64,000 bases of DNA from Thalassovita mediterranea (lineage in GTDB: Bacteria; Pseudomonadota; Alphaproteobacteria; Rhodobacterales; Rhodobacteraceae). The notes under the pieces were generated by a model. It worked only from the letters and a program-made list of their open reading frames with translations. It made no database searches and was not told the origin of the DNA. Both the position numbers and the translations under genes were made by a program. Numbering within the stretch: position 1 is the stretch's first letter; each line of letters starts with the position of its first letter. This document shows, one piece after another, positions 35,872 through 45,166 of this stretch. The stretch lies in contig NZ_CYSF01000015.1 in NCBI RefSeq assembly GCF_001458435.1, forward strand, positions 1 through 64,000. The letters are read 5' to 3'.

Positions 35872-38800
35872 ATAGTCCTGTCATTCAGCGCAATGAAGCC
35901 ACCGAAAAACAGGTGCAGGCGGCGCGCCCCAACCATTCCACTTGGCTATCCGCCAACGCGGGATCGGGCAAAACCCGCGTGTTGACCGACCGTGTTGCGC
36001 GACTGCTGCTAGAGGATGTGCAACCCCAACACATCCTGTGTCTGACCTACACCAAGGCCGCCGCGTCCGAGATGCAGAACCGGCTGTTCAAACGCCTTGG
36101 CGAATGGGCGATGCTGGGCGACGACGCGTTGCGCAACCAGCTGAGCGATCTGGGTGTTGCCGGTAACGTCAGTGATGAGGATCTGCGCGGTGCCCGCACC
36201 CTCTTTGCCCGCGCGATTGAAACGCCGGGTGGGTTGAAAATTCAGACCATCCACTCTTTCTGCTCCTCCCTGCTGCGGCGTTTCCCGCTAGAGGCCCGCG
36301 TCAGCCCCCAATTTGCCGAAATGGAAGACCGCGCTGCCGCCCTACTGCGGGCCGAGATTGTGCAAGAGCTGGCAGAGGGCGACCATGCCCCCGTGGTGCA
36401 ACGTCTGGCGCAGTATTTTTCCGGCGAGGACTTTGAAGGCCTAACGGCGGCCATCGTCCACAAACGCGCCGCCTTGGCCGAACCGTTGGATCATCCGGGC
36501 GTCATGTCCCTGTTCGATCTGCCGCCCGATTTCGACACTGTTTCACTGGAAAAGAACGTTTTTCTGGGGGATGAGGACGACCTGATCGCCGCCCTTTTGC
36601 CCTATCTAGATGCGGGCAGCAGCACCGATCAAAAGGCCGCAACAACCCTGCGGCTGATCCCTGAACTGTCGCTGAAAACCCTGCCGATGCTGGAAAAGCT
36701 GTTCCTGTTTGGCGGCACCGCAGCCTCCCCCTATGGGGCGAAAATCGGCAAGTTCCCGACCAAGAAAACCCAAACCGCGCTGGGAACGCTGCAGCCGAAA
36801 CTCGACGATTTCATGCGCCGGGTCGAAGATGCCCGCGCCCGCCGTCTGGCGCTGGCTGCGGCGCAGAAAACGCTCATCTTGCACGAATTTGCCGCGCTGT
36901 TCCTGCCCGCCTATGAGCGACGCAAACAGCTTATGGGCTGGCTCGACTTCGACGATCTGATCCTCAAGGCACGCGATCTGCTGACCGATCCGGCGGTGGC
37001 CGCGTGGGTTCTCTACCGTTTGGATGGCGGCATTGATCACATTCTGGTGGATGAGGCGCAGGATACCAGCCCCGCCCAGTGGAAGGTGATCGAACTCTTG
37101 GCGCAGGAGTTTACCTCGGGCGAGGGCGCGCGCACGGACAAGGAACGCACGATCTTTGTGGTCGGCGATAAAAAACAGTCGATCTATTCGTTCCAAGGCG
37201 CCGATCCGCGTGAATTTGACCGGATGCAGGCGGAATTTGCCGATCGTCTGGACGCCACGGACAAGCCGCTGAACGCGATGGAATTGCAGTTTTCCTTCCG
37301 CTCCTCTGCTGCGATCCTGTCGCTGGTGGATGAGGTGTTTCAGGGGCGCGATGCCTCTGGCTTCCCTGCCGGATCTGAACATCGCGCGTTCAAGGATCAG
37401 ATGCCCGGCCGTGTGGACCTTTGGCCCGTGGTCGATCCCAGTCAGGAAGATGAGGACACCGAATGGGAAACCCCCGTCGACCGTCTGGGCGCGAAACACC
37501 ACACCGTGCAACTGGCCGACCGCATTGCCCGCGAAATCCGCCGCATGGTGGATGAGAAAGTCACTATTCCAGCTGAAATTGGCCACTCCGGCACCTATCA
37601 GATGCGTCCTGTGAGCGAAGGCGATTTCCTCATCCTCGTGCAACGTCGATCCGCGCTGTTTGCTGAGGTAATCCGCGCCTGCAAGGAACAGAAACTGGCC
37701 ATCGCGGGTGCCGACCGGCTGAAGGTGGGCGCCGAGCTGGCAGTGCGTGATCTGGCGGCGCTGATGTCCTTCCTCGCCACGCCAGAGGACGGCTATTCCC
37801 TTGCCGTGGCGCTGAAATCACCGCTCTTTGGCTGGGGGGAACAGCAATTGTTTGACCTCTCACATCGGCGCAAGGAACGTCACCTGTGGCAGGCGCTGCG
37901 GGGCAGGCGGGCGGAGTTTCCGGCGGAACTGGCCGTACTGGACGATCTGCGCAGCAAGGCCGATTTCCTGCGGCCCTATGACCTGATCGAACGCATCCTG
38001 ACCCGCCACGACGGGCGCCGCAAACTGCTGGCGCGGCTGGGGGACGAGGCCGAAGATGGCATCAACGCCTTCCTCGCCCAAGCGTTGAGTTATGAGCGTA
38101 ACGCCGTTCCGTCGCTGATCGGGTTCCTGCAATGGATGGAAACCGACGAGCTGGAGATCAAGCGTCAGATGGATGCCGCATCCGACCGCATTCGGGTGAT
38201 GACGGTGCATGGCTCCAAGGGGTTGGAGGCGCCGATTGTCATCATGCCCGACACCGCCCAACGCCGCGTGCAACTGCGCGATGATCTGTTGGAACAGGAC
38301 GGTCAGGTTATGTGGCGCATGGGGTCAGACCAGATGCCCGCCGCGATGCAAGAAGCCCGCGATGCACGGCTGGCCGCAGAAGAGGCAGAGCGCGACCGCC
38401 TGCTGTATGTGGCGATGACACGGGCAGAAAAATGGCTGATCGTCGCCGCAGCGGGCGATTTGGGCAAGGATGGCCGGTCGTGGTACGATCAGGTCAGCGG
38501 CGCGATGGATCGGTTGGGGGCTGCGGAACAGCCCTATGCCTTCGGCACCGGTAAACGGTTGAGCCATGGGGATTGGAACGCAGACCTTGCGCCCACTATC
38601 GCGAAACCTGCGCAAACCGCAGTGATATTGCCCGACTGGACACAGGCAGAGGCCGCAGCGCCAGTGGCGACGCATCACACGCTCAGCCCCTCCGACCTTG
38701 GCGGGGCCAAGGCATTGGCGGGGGATGCGGGCCTTGATGAAGAGGCGGCGAAGAAACGCGGGCGACAGATCCACCTGTTGCTGGAACACCTGCCCGCAAC

Positions 38801-39263
38801 ACCGCCCGCAGACTGGGCGGCGCGCACCGCACGTCTGCTGAGCAGTGGCGAGGATGCAGCCGATCCCGCCGATCATCCCGCCCTATTGGCAGAGGCGGCG
38901 CAGGTTCTAACAGCTGAAACGCTGAAACCATTGTTTGATCCCTCTGCGCTGGCAGAGGTGTCGGTCACCGCAAATCTGGACGCGCTGAACGGTCAGCGTA
39001 TTCACGGCACCATCGACCGGCTGGTGATCACCCCGGATCGCGTGCTGGCCGTTGATTTCAAAACAAACGCCACCGTACCCGCCAAAGCGCAAGACTGCCC
39101 GCTGGGCCTATTGCGGCAGATGGGGGCCTATGCCCATGCGTTGAAACAGATTTACCCGGATCGACAGGTACAAACCGCCCTCTTGTGGACGCGCAACGCC
39201 ACGCTGATGGAACTGCCTGACACATTGATCACAGAGGCGTTGGTGGGGGTGACGGCGTCTTGA
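35868..39263 (+). CDS. addA: Double-strand break repair helicase AddA
   Basis: 1131-residue UvrD/RecB-type helicase-nuclease partner of AddB. Walker A is A-N-A-G-S-G-K-T (about residues 29-36), Walker B V-D-E-A-Q-D-T lies near 397-403, and helicase motif V-M-T-V-H-G-S-K-G-L-E-A lies near 776-787. The C-terminal nuclease motif I-H-G-T-I-D-R-L ... D-F-K-T-N is near 1044-1066. The start overlaps the addB stop (ATGA). A slightly longer frame from 35829 has no ribosome site. Confidence 0.96.
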   Translation: MNSPVIQRNEATEKQVQAARPNHSTWLSANAGSGKTRVLTDRVARLLLEDVQPQHILCLTYTKAAASEMQNRLFKRLGEWAMLGDDALRNQLSDLGVAGNVSDEDLRGARTLFARAIETPGGLKIQTIHSFCSSLLRRFPLEARVSPQFAEMEDRAAALLRAEIVQELAEGDHAPVVQRLAQYFSGEDFEGLTAAIVHKRAALAEPLDHPGVMSLFDLPPDFDTVSLEKNVFLGDEDDLIAALLPYLDAGSSTDQKAATTLRLIPELSLKTLPMLEKLFLFGGTAASPYGAKIGKFPTKKTQTALGTLQPKLDDFMRRVEDARARRLALAAAQKTLILHEFAALFLPAYERRKQLMGWLDFDDLILKARDLLTDPAVAAWVLYRLDGGIDHILVDEAQDTSPAQWKVIELLAQEFTSGEGARTDKERTIFVVGDKKQSIYSFQGADPREFDRMQAEFADRLDATDKPLNAMELQFSFRSSAAILSLVDEVFQGRDASGFPAGSEHRAFKDQMPGRVDLWPVVDPSQEDEDTEWETPVDRLGAKHHTVQLADRIAREIRRMVDEKVTIPAEIGHSGTYQMRPVSEGDFLILVQRRSALFAEVIRACKEQKLAIAGADRLKVGAELAVRDLAALMSFLATPEDGYSLAVALKSPLFGWGEQQLFDLSHRRKERHLWQALRGRRAEFPAELAVLDDLRSKADFLRPYDLIERILTRHDGRRKLLARLGDEAEDGINAFLAQALSYERNAVPSLIGFLQWMETDELEIKRQMDAASDRIRVMTVHGSKGLEAPIVIMPDTAQRRVQLRDDLLEQDGQVMWRMGSDQMPAAMQEARDARLAAEEAERDRLLYVAMTRAEKWLIVAAAGDLGKDGRSWYDQVSGAMDRLGAAEQPYAFGTGKRLSHGDWNADLAPTIAKPAQTAVILPDWTQAEAAAPVATHHTLSPSDLGGAKALAGDAGLDEEAAKKRGRQIHLLLEHLPATPPADWAARTARLLSSGEDAADPADHPALLAEAAQVLTAETLKPLFDPSALAEVSVTANLDALNGQRIHGTIDRLVITPDRVLAVDFKTNATVPAKAQDCPLGLLRQMGAYAHALKQIYPDRQVQTALLWTRNATLMELPDTLITEALVGVTAS

Positions 39264-39328
39264 CCTCCTGAAACCGGATACCTACGTTCTGCCCAACGAC
39301 ACATTCAACTTTCTCTAGGAGAACCACC

Positions 39329-39649
39329 ATGGCCACCGTCGCTGCCACCGATGCAACCTTTGAAGCCGAAGTCAAAAATTCCGATGTTCCCGTTGTCGTA
39401 GACTTCTGGGCGGAATGGTGCGGCCCCTGTAAACAGATCGGCCCAGCCCTCGAAGAGCTGTCGGCAGAGATGGAAGGCAAAGTAAAGATCGTCAAAGTAG
39501 ACGTAGACAGCAACCCGCAGTCCGCCGCCGCAATGGGCGTGCGTGGCATTCCGGCGCTGTTCATCTTCAAAGACGGTCAGGTAATCTCCAACCGTGCCGG
39601 CGCCGCGCCCAAAGCAGCGCTGCAAAGCTGGATCAACGACTCGATCTGA
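39329..39649 (+). CDS. trxA: Thioredoxin
   Basis: 106-residue cytosolic disulfide reductase. The active site W-C-G-P-C is at residues 30-34, with the buried Asp in V-V-D-F-W and the cis-proline region R-G-I-P-A-L near 71-76. An AGGAGA site precedes the ATG. It lies 65 bases after addA and ends at a clear terminator, so it closes the long rightward run; it may also have its own promoter. Confidence 0.97.
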   Translation: MATVAATDATFEAEVKNSDVPVVVDFWAEWCGPCKQIGPALEELSAEMEGKVKIVKVDVDSNPQSAAAMGVRGIPALFIFKDGQVISNRAGAAPKAALQSWINDSI

Positions 39650-39680
39650 TCCCTGTTTCGGGACATCGAAAATGACATGG

Positions 39681-39710
39681 AAACCCCGGCCTGATGGCTG
39701 GGGTTTTCGT
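39681..39710 (+). terminator. Intrinsic terminator after trxA
   Basis: An 11-base stem (AAACCCCGGCC with GGCTGGGGTTT, one G-T wobble) and a TGAT loop is followed by TCGTTT. It lies 32 bases after the trxA stop. Confidence 0.8.
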
Positions 39711-39740
39711 TTATCGCCTGAAAGCCCGTGTAAAACACCC

Positions 39741-39815
39741 GCCCCGGACCTGATCCGGGGCCTCGCCTGCCCTCATCACACCAATGACCAAGAGGTCCCG
39801 GATCAAGTCCGGGAC
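39741..39815. repeat. Pair of REP-like CCCGGA palindromes in inverse orientation
   Basis: Two related hairpins sit 33 bases apart: arms GCCCCGGA / TCCGGGGC with loop CCTGA (39741-39761), and arms GTCCCGGA / TCCGGGAC with loop TCAAG (39795-39815). Loops show that the second copy is inverted relative to the first. Very similar CCCGGATCAAGTCCGGG units are abundant in many alphaproteobacterial genomes. Confidence 0.75.
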
Positions 39816-39825
39816 AGGGATCGCG

Positions 39826-40743
39826 TCACAAAGGCCAGCCCGCCCGTCGGATAGCCTGACGGATCTTGCGATCGGCGCCATCACGGCCCGCGTTGATCGA
39901 CATTTCCTGCCAGAACCACCAGATATAGCCTGCGTAATCCGGTGCATCGCCTGACAGCACCGTGTCAAACGCCGCATCACGGCCGTTGCGGAACACATCC
40001 CCCGCGATGTGGTGGAAATCGACACGCGCGAACAGCACGCAGGGCTTGCCAAAGAAATAGCCGTTAAATGCCACCGACGAATTCTGCGTCACCACATAAT
40101 CACACCGCGCCAGCGCCTGTTCCATCGGGATTTTCTGCACGCTCAGACGCGGGAAGCGCTGTGTCAGCGTCTTCAGCTGCGCGTGTTCTGCGGGGGTAAT
40201 CACCTCATTCGGATGCAGGGTCGCGATCACCTTGCGGCCGGGATCGCGTTGCAGCACCGCCACCAGCATCTCTATCGGGGAACAGGTCTGAAACGACCGC
40301 CGTTCCAACAATCGCCCCTGTAGCGGCACATAGACAAACCCGTCACGGCAAATGTCCTGCACCGCCTCGCCAAACAGGCGTTTTCGCCAGAAATTGTAAA
40401 ACTTTCGGGCCTCGGCTGGTTCTACTTTTTCAGTCTTGAACCGCGCTTTGGCGACCCGCCAATCCCAGCGTTCGGTGGACGGTTCGATCTGCCAAAATGG
40501 GTAATGATAGACACGCCGCATGGTCAATCCGCGATCATTCAGCGGCTGATCCATGTGAAACATTGCATAGCTGTCGCGCCGCCTGCTTTCGGCGCGTTCT
40601 GCGGCGCTGTTACCATGAATGGCGGTGGTGAAGCCGCCCTTTTCCAGAACTTCAATCACCTTGCAGATGAAATTGTGCTGCCCCGCGAGGGTCGACGATC
40701 TCAGCCCCGGCTCAAGATAAAAATCAACGTGTTTATCAACCAT
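39826..40743 (-). CDS. Capsule polysaccharide biosynthesis-type glycan protein
   Basis: 305 residues, cytosolic, with no signal peptide. The C-terminal half shows a GT-B-like, capsular-synthesis-type pattern: Y-V-P-L-Q-G-R-L-L, then V-I-A-T-L-H-P-N-E, C-D-Y-V-V-T-Q-N-S-S-V-A-F-N-G-Y and F-G-K-P-C-V-L-F-A. These resemble the Kdo-transferase/CapS family that handles surface glycans. The gene stands alone, with no other capsule or LPS gene nearby, so the substrate is unclear. Confidence in the broad family is moderate. Confidence 0.6.
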   Translation of the reverse strand: MVDKHVDFYLEPGLRSSTLAGQHNFICKVIEVLEKGGFTTAIHGNSAAERAESRRRDSYAMFHMDQPLNDRGLTMRRVYHYPFWQIEPSTERWDWRVAKARFKTEKVEPAEARKFYNFWRKRLFGEAVQDICRDGFVYVPLQGRLLERRSFQTCSPIEMLVAVLQRDPGRKVIATLHPNEVITPAEHAQLKTLTQRFPRLSVQKIPMEQALARCDYVVTQNSSVAFNGYFFGKPCVLFARVDFHHIAGDVFRNGRDAAFDTVLSGDAPDYAGYIWWFWQEMSINAGRDGADRKIRQAIRRAGWPL

Positions 40744-40871
40744 AATAGGGCAAAACTACGGGGGTTTATACCATAGGGCAAGACACCTGTCGGTTGCCCA
40801 AGAACCTTGTGCAACCGCGCCCCAGCTTCCATATAGAAACGCAACACACAGCCAGACAAGCGGAGGCACAG

Positions 40872-41441
40872 ATGGCAGAGACGCATTCCTCGGGACAATT
40901 TCCCGGCTGGCACGGCACCACCATCATCGGGGTGAAGAAAGACGGCGAAGTGGTGATTGCAGGCGACGGTCAGGTGTCGCTGGGCCAAACGGTGATCAAG
41001 GGATCCGCGCGCAAGGTGCGCCGCCTGAGCCCTGGGGGCCATGACGTGATCTGCGGCTTTGCTGGATCGACTGCGGATGCCTTTACCCTTTTGGAGCGGC
41101 TGGAGGCCAAGTTGGAGGCCACGCCGGGTCAGCTGGCCCGCGCCAGTGTGGAACTGGCCAAGGACTGGCGCACCGATAAATATCTGAAAAACCTAGAGGC
41201 AATGCTGATCGTCACCGATGGGCGTGATATGTTTGTGATCACCGGCGCAGGCGATGTGCTGGAGCCAGAGCATGACGTGACCGCCATCGGATCGGGCGGC
41301 AACTTTGCCCTCGCTGCGGCGCGCGGCATGATGGATAGCGACCGCAGCGCCGAACAGGTGGCGCGTGATGCCATGGCGATTGCCGCCGACATCTGCGTTT
41401 ACACCAACGGTCGCCTGACTGTGGAAACGATCAAGGGCTAA
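40872..41441 (+). CDS. hslV: ATP-dependent protease subunit HslV
   Basis: 189-residue peptidase of the HslUV (ClpYQ) complex, a proteasome-like two-ring protease. The catalytic threonine follows a short N-terminal extension: W-H-G-T16-T17-I-I-G, so about 15 residues must be removed. G-D-G-Q-V-S-L-G and G-F-A-G-S-T-A-D-A are conserved. An AAGCGGAGG site precedes the ATG; an upstream in-frame start at 40794 is not needed. A membrane-protein gene separates it from hslU. Confidence 0.95.
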   Translation: MAETHSSGQFPGWHGTTIIGVKKDGEVVIAGDGQVSLGQTVIKGSARKVRRLSPGGHDVICGFAGSTADAFTLLERLEAKLEATPGQLARASVELAKDWRTDKYLKNLEAMLIVTDGRDMFVITGAGDVLEPEHDVTAIGSGGNFALAAARGMMDSDRSAEQVARDAMAIAADICVYTNGRLTVETIKG

Positions 41442-41504
41442 GCCCCATTAGGCTGGCCCATGGGCCAGCCTATCTATTTGAAAACAGATATTCAGGACAC
41501 CGCC

Positions 41505-42569
41505 ATGATTGACCGCGACGATATTCGCGCCGCTGTGGGCGCAGGGCTACTAAGCGAGGCGCAGGCCGCATCATTGGCCGCATTGGCCGACAGCCGCCGT
41601 GGCGCGCGCGAGAATCTGGAGCCAGGTGATGAACCGTTCGAGCTGTTCAAAGGCTTTAACGAGATCTTCATCGTCATCGGTCTGCTGATCCTGACCAGCG
41701 GTTGGGTGGCGGTGAACTCGCTCTCGGCCATATCAGAGATTACCAACATCCAGGTGAAGGTTGGCACAACCGCCGCTGTCGGCGCGGTGATCCTCTGGGC
41801 GCTGTCTGAATACTTCATCCGTCGTCGCCGCATGGTGGCGCCCGCGATTGCGCTGTCCCTCCTCTGGGCGGGGAACGCCGCAACCGGGCTGACAACCTAC
41901 TTTGCGCAACCCTTTATGCTGGGTCAGCAGGATTTTTCATCGCTGCAACTGCCACTGGCGCTGTCTGTGGTCGCCATCGGCGTGCATTGGCTGTGGTTCC
42001 GCGTGCCATTTGCCATGGCATTGATTGCCGTCGGGGTCTTCGCATGGGCGCTGATGGTCGCGGCCAATCAATCCGGCACGCCGCGGGACTTCAGCGATCT
42101 GTTCCTACTGTCCGCCGATGGCCCCTTTGCGCTGATCACGCTGGCCGTGGGCGGACTGACCTTTGCCATAGCGATGATGTTTGACATGTCCGACCCGCAC
42201 CGCGTCACCCGCCGGTCTGCCCAAGGGTTCTGGCTGCATGTGGTGGCTGCACCGGCGCTGGTGAACACCGTGGCGCTGTCGCTGCTAGAGGGGGACAGCG
42301 ACGCCGCCTATACGCTGCTGCTGGCGGGGCTGATCGGCTTTGCCGTGGTGGCGATTGTGATTGACCGCCGATCCTTCCTGATTGCCGCGATTGGCTACAC
42401 CGTGACGCTGGCCGCGATTGTGTTTGACGGCGAGGGCGCGGCGATGAGTGTGCTGCTGCTTGGCGTGTTCCTCGTCTTCCTCGGGGCGTTCTGGGCCCGT
42501 ATCCGCGCGGCGTTGCTGCGTCCCTTGGGCGCGATCCTACCGCTACACAAACTGCCGCCGTCGCATTAA
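41505..42569 (+). CDS. Polytopic membrane protein between hslV and hslU (DUF2157-like)
   Basis: 354 residues. A cytosolic N-terminus (about 1-50) contains V-G-A-G-L-L-S-E-A-Q-A, resembling the start of DUF2157 proteins. Roughly eight to ten membrane helices fill the rest and are separated by very short loops. No catalytic motif is visible and no function is known. The ATG chosen follows AGGA; an in-frame start at 41460 lies closer to hslV. The gene is probably co-transcribed with hslV and hslU, but nothing shows that it acts with the protease. Confidence 0.7.
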   Translation: MIDRDDIRAAVGAGLLSEAQAASLAALADSRRGARENLEPGDEPFELFKGFNEIFIVIGLLILTSGWVAVNSLSAISEITNIQVKVGTTAAVGAVILWALSEYFIRRRRMVAPAIALSLLWAGNAATGLTTYFAQPFMLGQQDFSSLQLPLALSVVAIGVHWLWFRVPFAMALIAVGVFAWALMVAANQSGTPRDFSDLFLLSADGPFALITLAVGGLTFAIAMMFDMSDPHRVTRRSAQGFWLHVVAAPALVNTVALSLLEGDSDAAYTLLLAGLIGFAVVAIVIDRRSFLIAAIGYTVTLAAIVFDGEGAAMSVLLLGVFLVFLGAFWARIRAALLRPLGAILPLHKLPPSH

Positions 42570-42659
42570 CCGCGACGGCCCCTCCGAAACCCAAGCCGCC
42601 TTGTCGTTTGCCCGTCGCGTGCTTAGGTTTCCCACAACACTGACAAGAGCCAGAGACAC

Positions 42660-43967
42660 ATGACCGATCTGACACCGCGCGAAATCGTATCCGAGCTGGA
42701 CCGTTTTATCATTGGCCAGAACGACGCCAAACGCGCCGTTGCCGTTGCCCTGCGCAACCGCTGGCGCCGCAAACAGCTGTCTGATGACCTGCGCGATGAG
42801 GTTTATCCGAAAAACATCCTGATGATCGGCCCCACCGGTGTGGGCAAAACCGAAATCTCGCGCCGGTTGGCCAAACTGGCCCGCGCGCCGTTTATCAAGG
42901 TCGAGGCGACCAAGTTCACCGAGGTGGGCTATGTCGGGCGTGACGTGGAACAGATCGTGCGCGATCTGGTGGATGCCGCCATCGCCATGACCCGCGACCA
43001 CATGCGCGAGGATGTGAAAGCCAAAGCGCGCGAAGCAGCAGAGGATCGCGTCATCACCGCCATCGCCGGTGAGGATGCCCGCGAAGGCACCCGCGACATG
43101 TTCCGCCGCAAACTGGTGGCGGGTGAACTGGACGACACGGTGATCGAACTGGATCTGGCCGACACCTCTAACCCGATGTCGATGTTTGACATTCCCGGCC
43201 AGCCCAGCGGGCAGATGGGGATGATGAACCTTGGTGATCTGTTTGGCAAAGCGATGGGCGGACGCACCACGCGCCGCAAAATGACCGTTGCCGAAAGCTA
43301 TGACATCCTGATCGGCGAAGAGGCGGATAAGCTCTTGGATGATGAAACCGTGACCAAATCCGCACTGGAAGCGGTGGAACAGAACGGCATCGTCTTCCTT
43401 GATGAGATCGACAAGGTCTGCGCCCGCCAAGAGGCCCGTGGCGGTGACGTAAGCCGCGAAGGGGTGCAGCGCGACCTACTGCCCTTGATCGAGGGCACGA
43501 CCGTTAGCACCAAACATGGGCCAGTGAAAACCGACCACATCCTGTTCATCGCCTCTGGCGCGTTCCACATCGCAAAGCCCAGCGATCTGTTGCCTGAATT
43601 GCAGGGCCGCCTGCCGATCCGCGTCGAACTGCGCCCCCTGACCGAAGGTGATTTCGTTCGCATCCTGACCGAAACCGACAACGCCCTGACCCGCCAGTAC
43701 ACCGCACTGATGGGAACGGAGGAGGTCACCGTCACCTTTACCGACGACGGGATCGCAGCACTGGCCAAAATCGCGGCAGAGGTGAACCAGACGGTGGAAA
43801 ACATCGGCGCGCGCCGTCTCTACACCGTGATGGAGCGGGTGTTCGAGGAGCTGAGCTTTACCGCGCCGAACAAATCCGGCCAGTCGGTGACAGTGGACGC
43901 CGCATTTGTTGACGAAAACCTGGGCGAGCTGACCAAATCCGCCGACGTCAGCCGCTACGTTCTGTAA
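42660..43967 (+). CDS. hslU: ATP-dependent protease ATPase subunit HslU
   Basis: 435-residue AAA+ unfoldase that feeds HslV. Walker A G-P-T-G-V-G-K-T is at residues 57-64, Walker [10 protein letters not shown] near 243-251, the inserted I-domain about 110-230, and the C-terminal tail ends S-R-Y-V-L, which activates HslV. It is followed by a strong terminator. Confidence 0.97.
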   Translation: MTDLTPREIVSELDRFIIGQNDAKRAVAVALRNRWRRKQLSDDLRDEVYPKNILMIGPTGVGKTEISRRLAKLARAPFIKVEATKFTEVGYVGRDVEQIVRDLVDAAIAMTRDHMREDVKAKAREAAEDRVITAIAGEDAREGTRDMFRRKLVAGELDDTVIELDLADTSNPMSMFDIPGQPSGQMGMMNLGDLFGKAMGGRTTRRKMTVAESYDILIGEEADKLLDDETVTKSALEAVEQNGIVFLDEIDKVCARQEARGGDVSREGVQRDLLPLIEGTTVSTKHGPVKTDHILFIASGAFHIAKPSDLLPELQGRLPIRVELRPLTEGDFVRILTETDNALTRQYTALMGTEEVTVTFTDDGIAALAKIAAEVNQTVENIGARRLYTVMERVFEELSFTAPNKSGQSVTVDAAFVDENLGELTKSADVSRYVL

Positions 43968-44020
43968 TCTGTGCAGTGATGACATAAACACGTCACTGGA
44001 TAGGAACTTTAAAACGCGCT

Positions 44021-44056
44021 AGCTCTGGTAGGACACCCTACCGGAGCTTTCTTTTG
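44021..44056 (+). terminator. Terminator after hslU overlapping the next gene's ribosome site
   Basis: AGCTC-T-GGTAGG pairs with CCTACC-G-GAGCT over 12 positions (one G-T wobble) around an ACAC loop, followed by TTCTTTT. It is a good intrinsic terminator 53 bases after hslU. The GGAG in its 3' arm is also the only visible ribosome site for the TTG-start lipoprotein gene at 44054. Confidence 0.75.
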
Positions 44057-45166
44057 CGCGCGTTTCTTGTTTTCACCCTGTTGTCCCTGACTGCTGCTTG
44101 TACAGACCGCAGTGCATTGCCCTATGCACCAGACCCAACTGGAATTGGGGAACAGAAAACTGTTTTTGTCGCCACACAGCGCGAACCTGCTGAAAAGGGC
44201 TGGTTTGGTGGCGAACGTGCCGAAAAGCTATCCTTTCTTGATGTCGATGTCTCAATTCCACCGGATCGAAAAAAGGGGAAGCTGCCCCGCCGCTATGGAC
44301 CAAATCCCGATCTAAATCGGCACTTCGCGGTCACGGGCCGGCAGGACCATGCAAATGTACAGGCTTTCACCCGTGCATTGCGGCAGGATTTGAACAACTT
44401 ACCCGCCATAGAACGCGACGTTCTGATCTATGTGCACGGGTATAACAACACTTTCACCGATGGTTTGTTCCGGGTCGCCCAGATGCAGAAAGACTTCGAC
44501 CTAAAGGGGCTGTCTGTTCACTATTCCTGGCCGTCAGCGGCGAACCCGCTGGGTTATACCTATGACCGTGACTCGGTCCTTTATACCCGCGACGGGCTGG
44601 AACAAATGCTGCGCGCCGTCAGCGCTGCCAAGCCGCGCAAGATCGTGCTGGTGGGCCATTCGTTGGGCACCATGCTGGTGATGGAAACCCTACGCCAAAT
44701 TGAAATCTCCAGCCCCGGCTGGACGAAACGCCATCTGGGTGGCGTTGTACTGGTCGCGCCTGATTTGGATGTCGACGTGTTTCGGGCACAGGCAGCGCGG
44801 TTTGCCAAACTGCCCTATCCTTTTGTGATTTTCTCATCCTCGCGCGACCGCGCGCTGCAACTCAGCCGTCGGATCAATGGCAGCCATGCCCGATTGGGGG
44901 GGCTGCAAGACGCAACAGAATTGTCCGACTTGCCAGTCACCCTGATTGATGTCAGCCAATTTGCAACGGGTCTGGGGGCAGATCATTTCACGCCTGGAAC
45001 CTCACCACTGTTGATTCAGCTGCTCAGCAAGGGCGAAGAGTTACAGCAAGCCTTTGAAAGCGATATGGCCGGTCGGTCAGGTTTGGTGCCCGGCACCGTG
45101 ATCACCGCGCAGCAGGCAACGCATGTGATCCTATCGCCACTGATGCTGGCACAGTCGTTGCGCTAG
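44054..45166 (+). CDS. Lipoprotein alpha/beta hydrolase (DUF900)
   Basis: 370 residues starting at TTG. The first 16 residues are a lipoprotein signal with lipobox L-T-A-A-C, so the enzyme should be lipid-anchored in the envelope. The DUF900 hydrolase core shows V-L-I-Y-V-H-G-Y-N-N-T-F, V-H-Y-S-W-P-S and the nucleophile elbow V-G-H-S-L-G-T (Ser about residue 201). A likely catalytic Asp and His (D-H-F-T) lie later. The substrate, ester or peptide, is unknown. Expression may depend on read-through or opening of the terminator that masks its ribosome site. Confidence 0.85.
   Translation: MRAFLVFTLLSLTAACTDRSALPYAPDPTGIGEQKTVFVATQREPAEKGWFGGERAEKLSFLDVDVSIPPDRKKGKLPRRYGPNPDLNRHFAVTGRQDHANVQAFTRALRQDLNNLPAIERDVLIYVHGYNNTFTDGLFRVAQMQKDFDLKGLSVHYSWPSAANPLGYTYDRDSVLYTRDGLEQMLRAVSAAKPRKIVLVGHSLGTMLVMETLRQIEISSPGWTKRHLGGVVLVAPDLDVDVFRAQAARFAKLPYPFVIFSSSRDRALQLSRRINGSHARLGGLQDATELSDLPVTLIDVSQFATGLGADHFTPGTSPLLIQLLSKGEELQQAFESDMAGRSGLVPGTVITAQQATHVILSPLMLAQSLR

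Noticed and set aside
40744-40871. Longer HslV starting at 40794
   Set aside because: The extra 26 residues lie before an AAGCGGAGG ribosome site and the family start; the shorter form is better supported.
42543-43430. A long open frame antisense to hslU
   Set aside because: hslU is complete with all AAA+ motifs; the antisense frame shows no protein-like pattern. The same holds for the antisense frames over urtB, addA, mnmG and rho.
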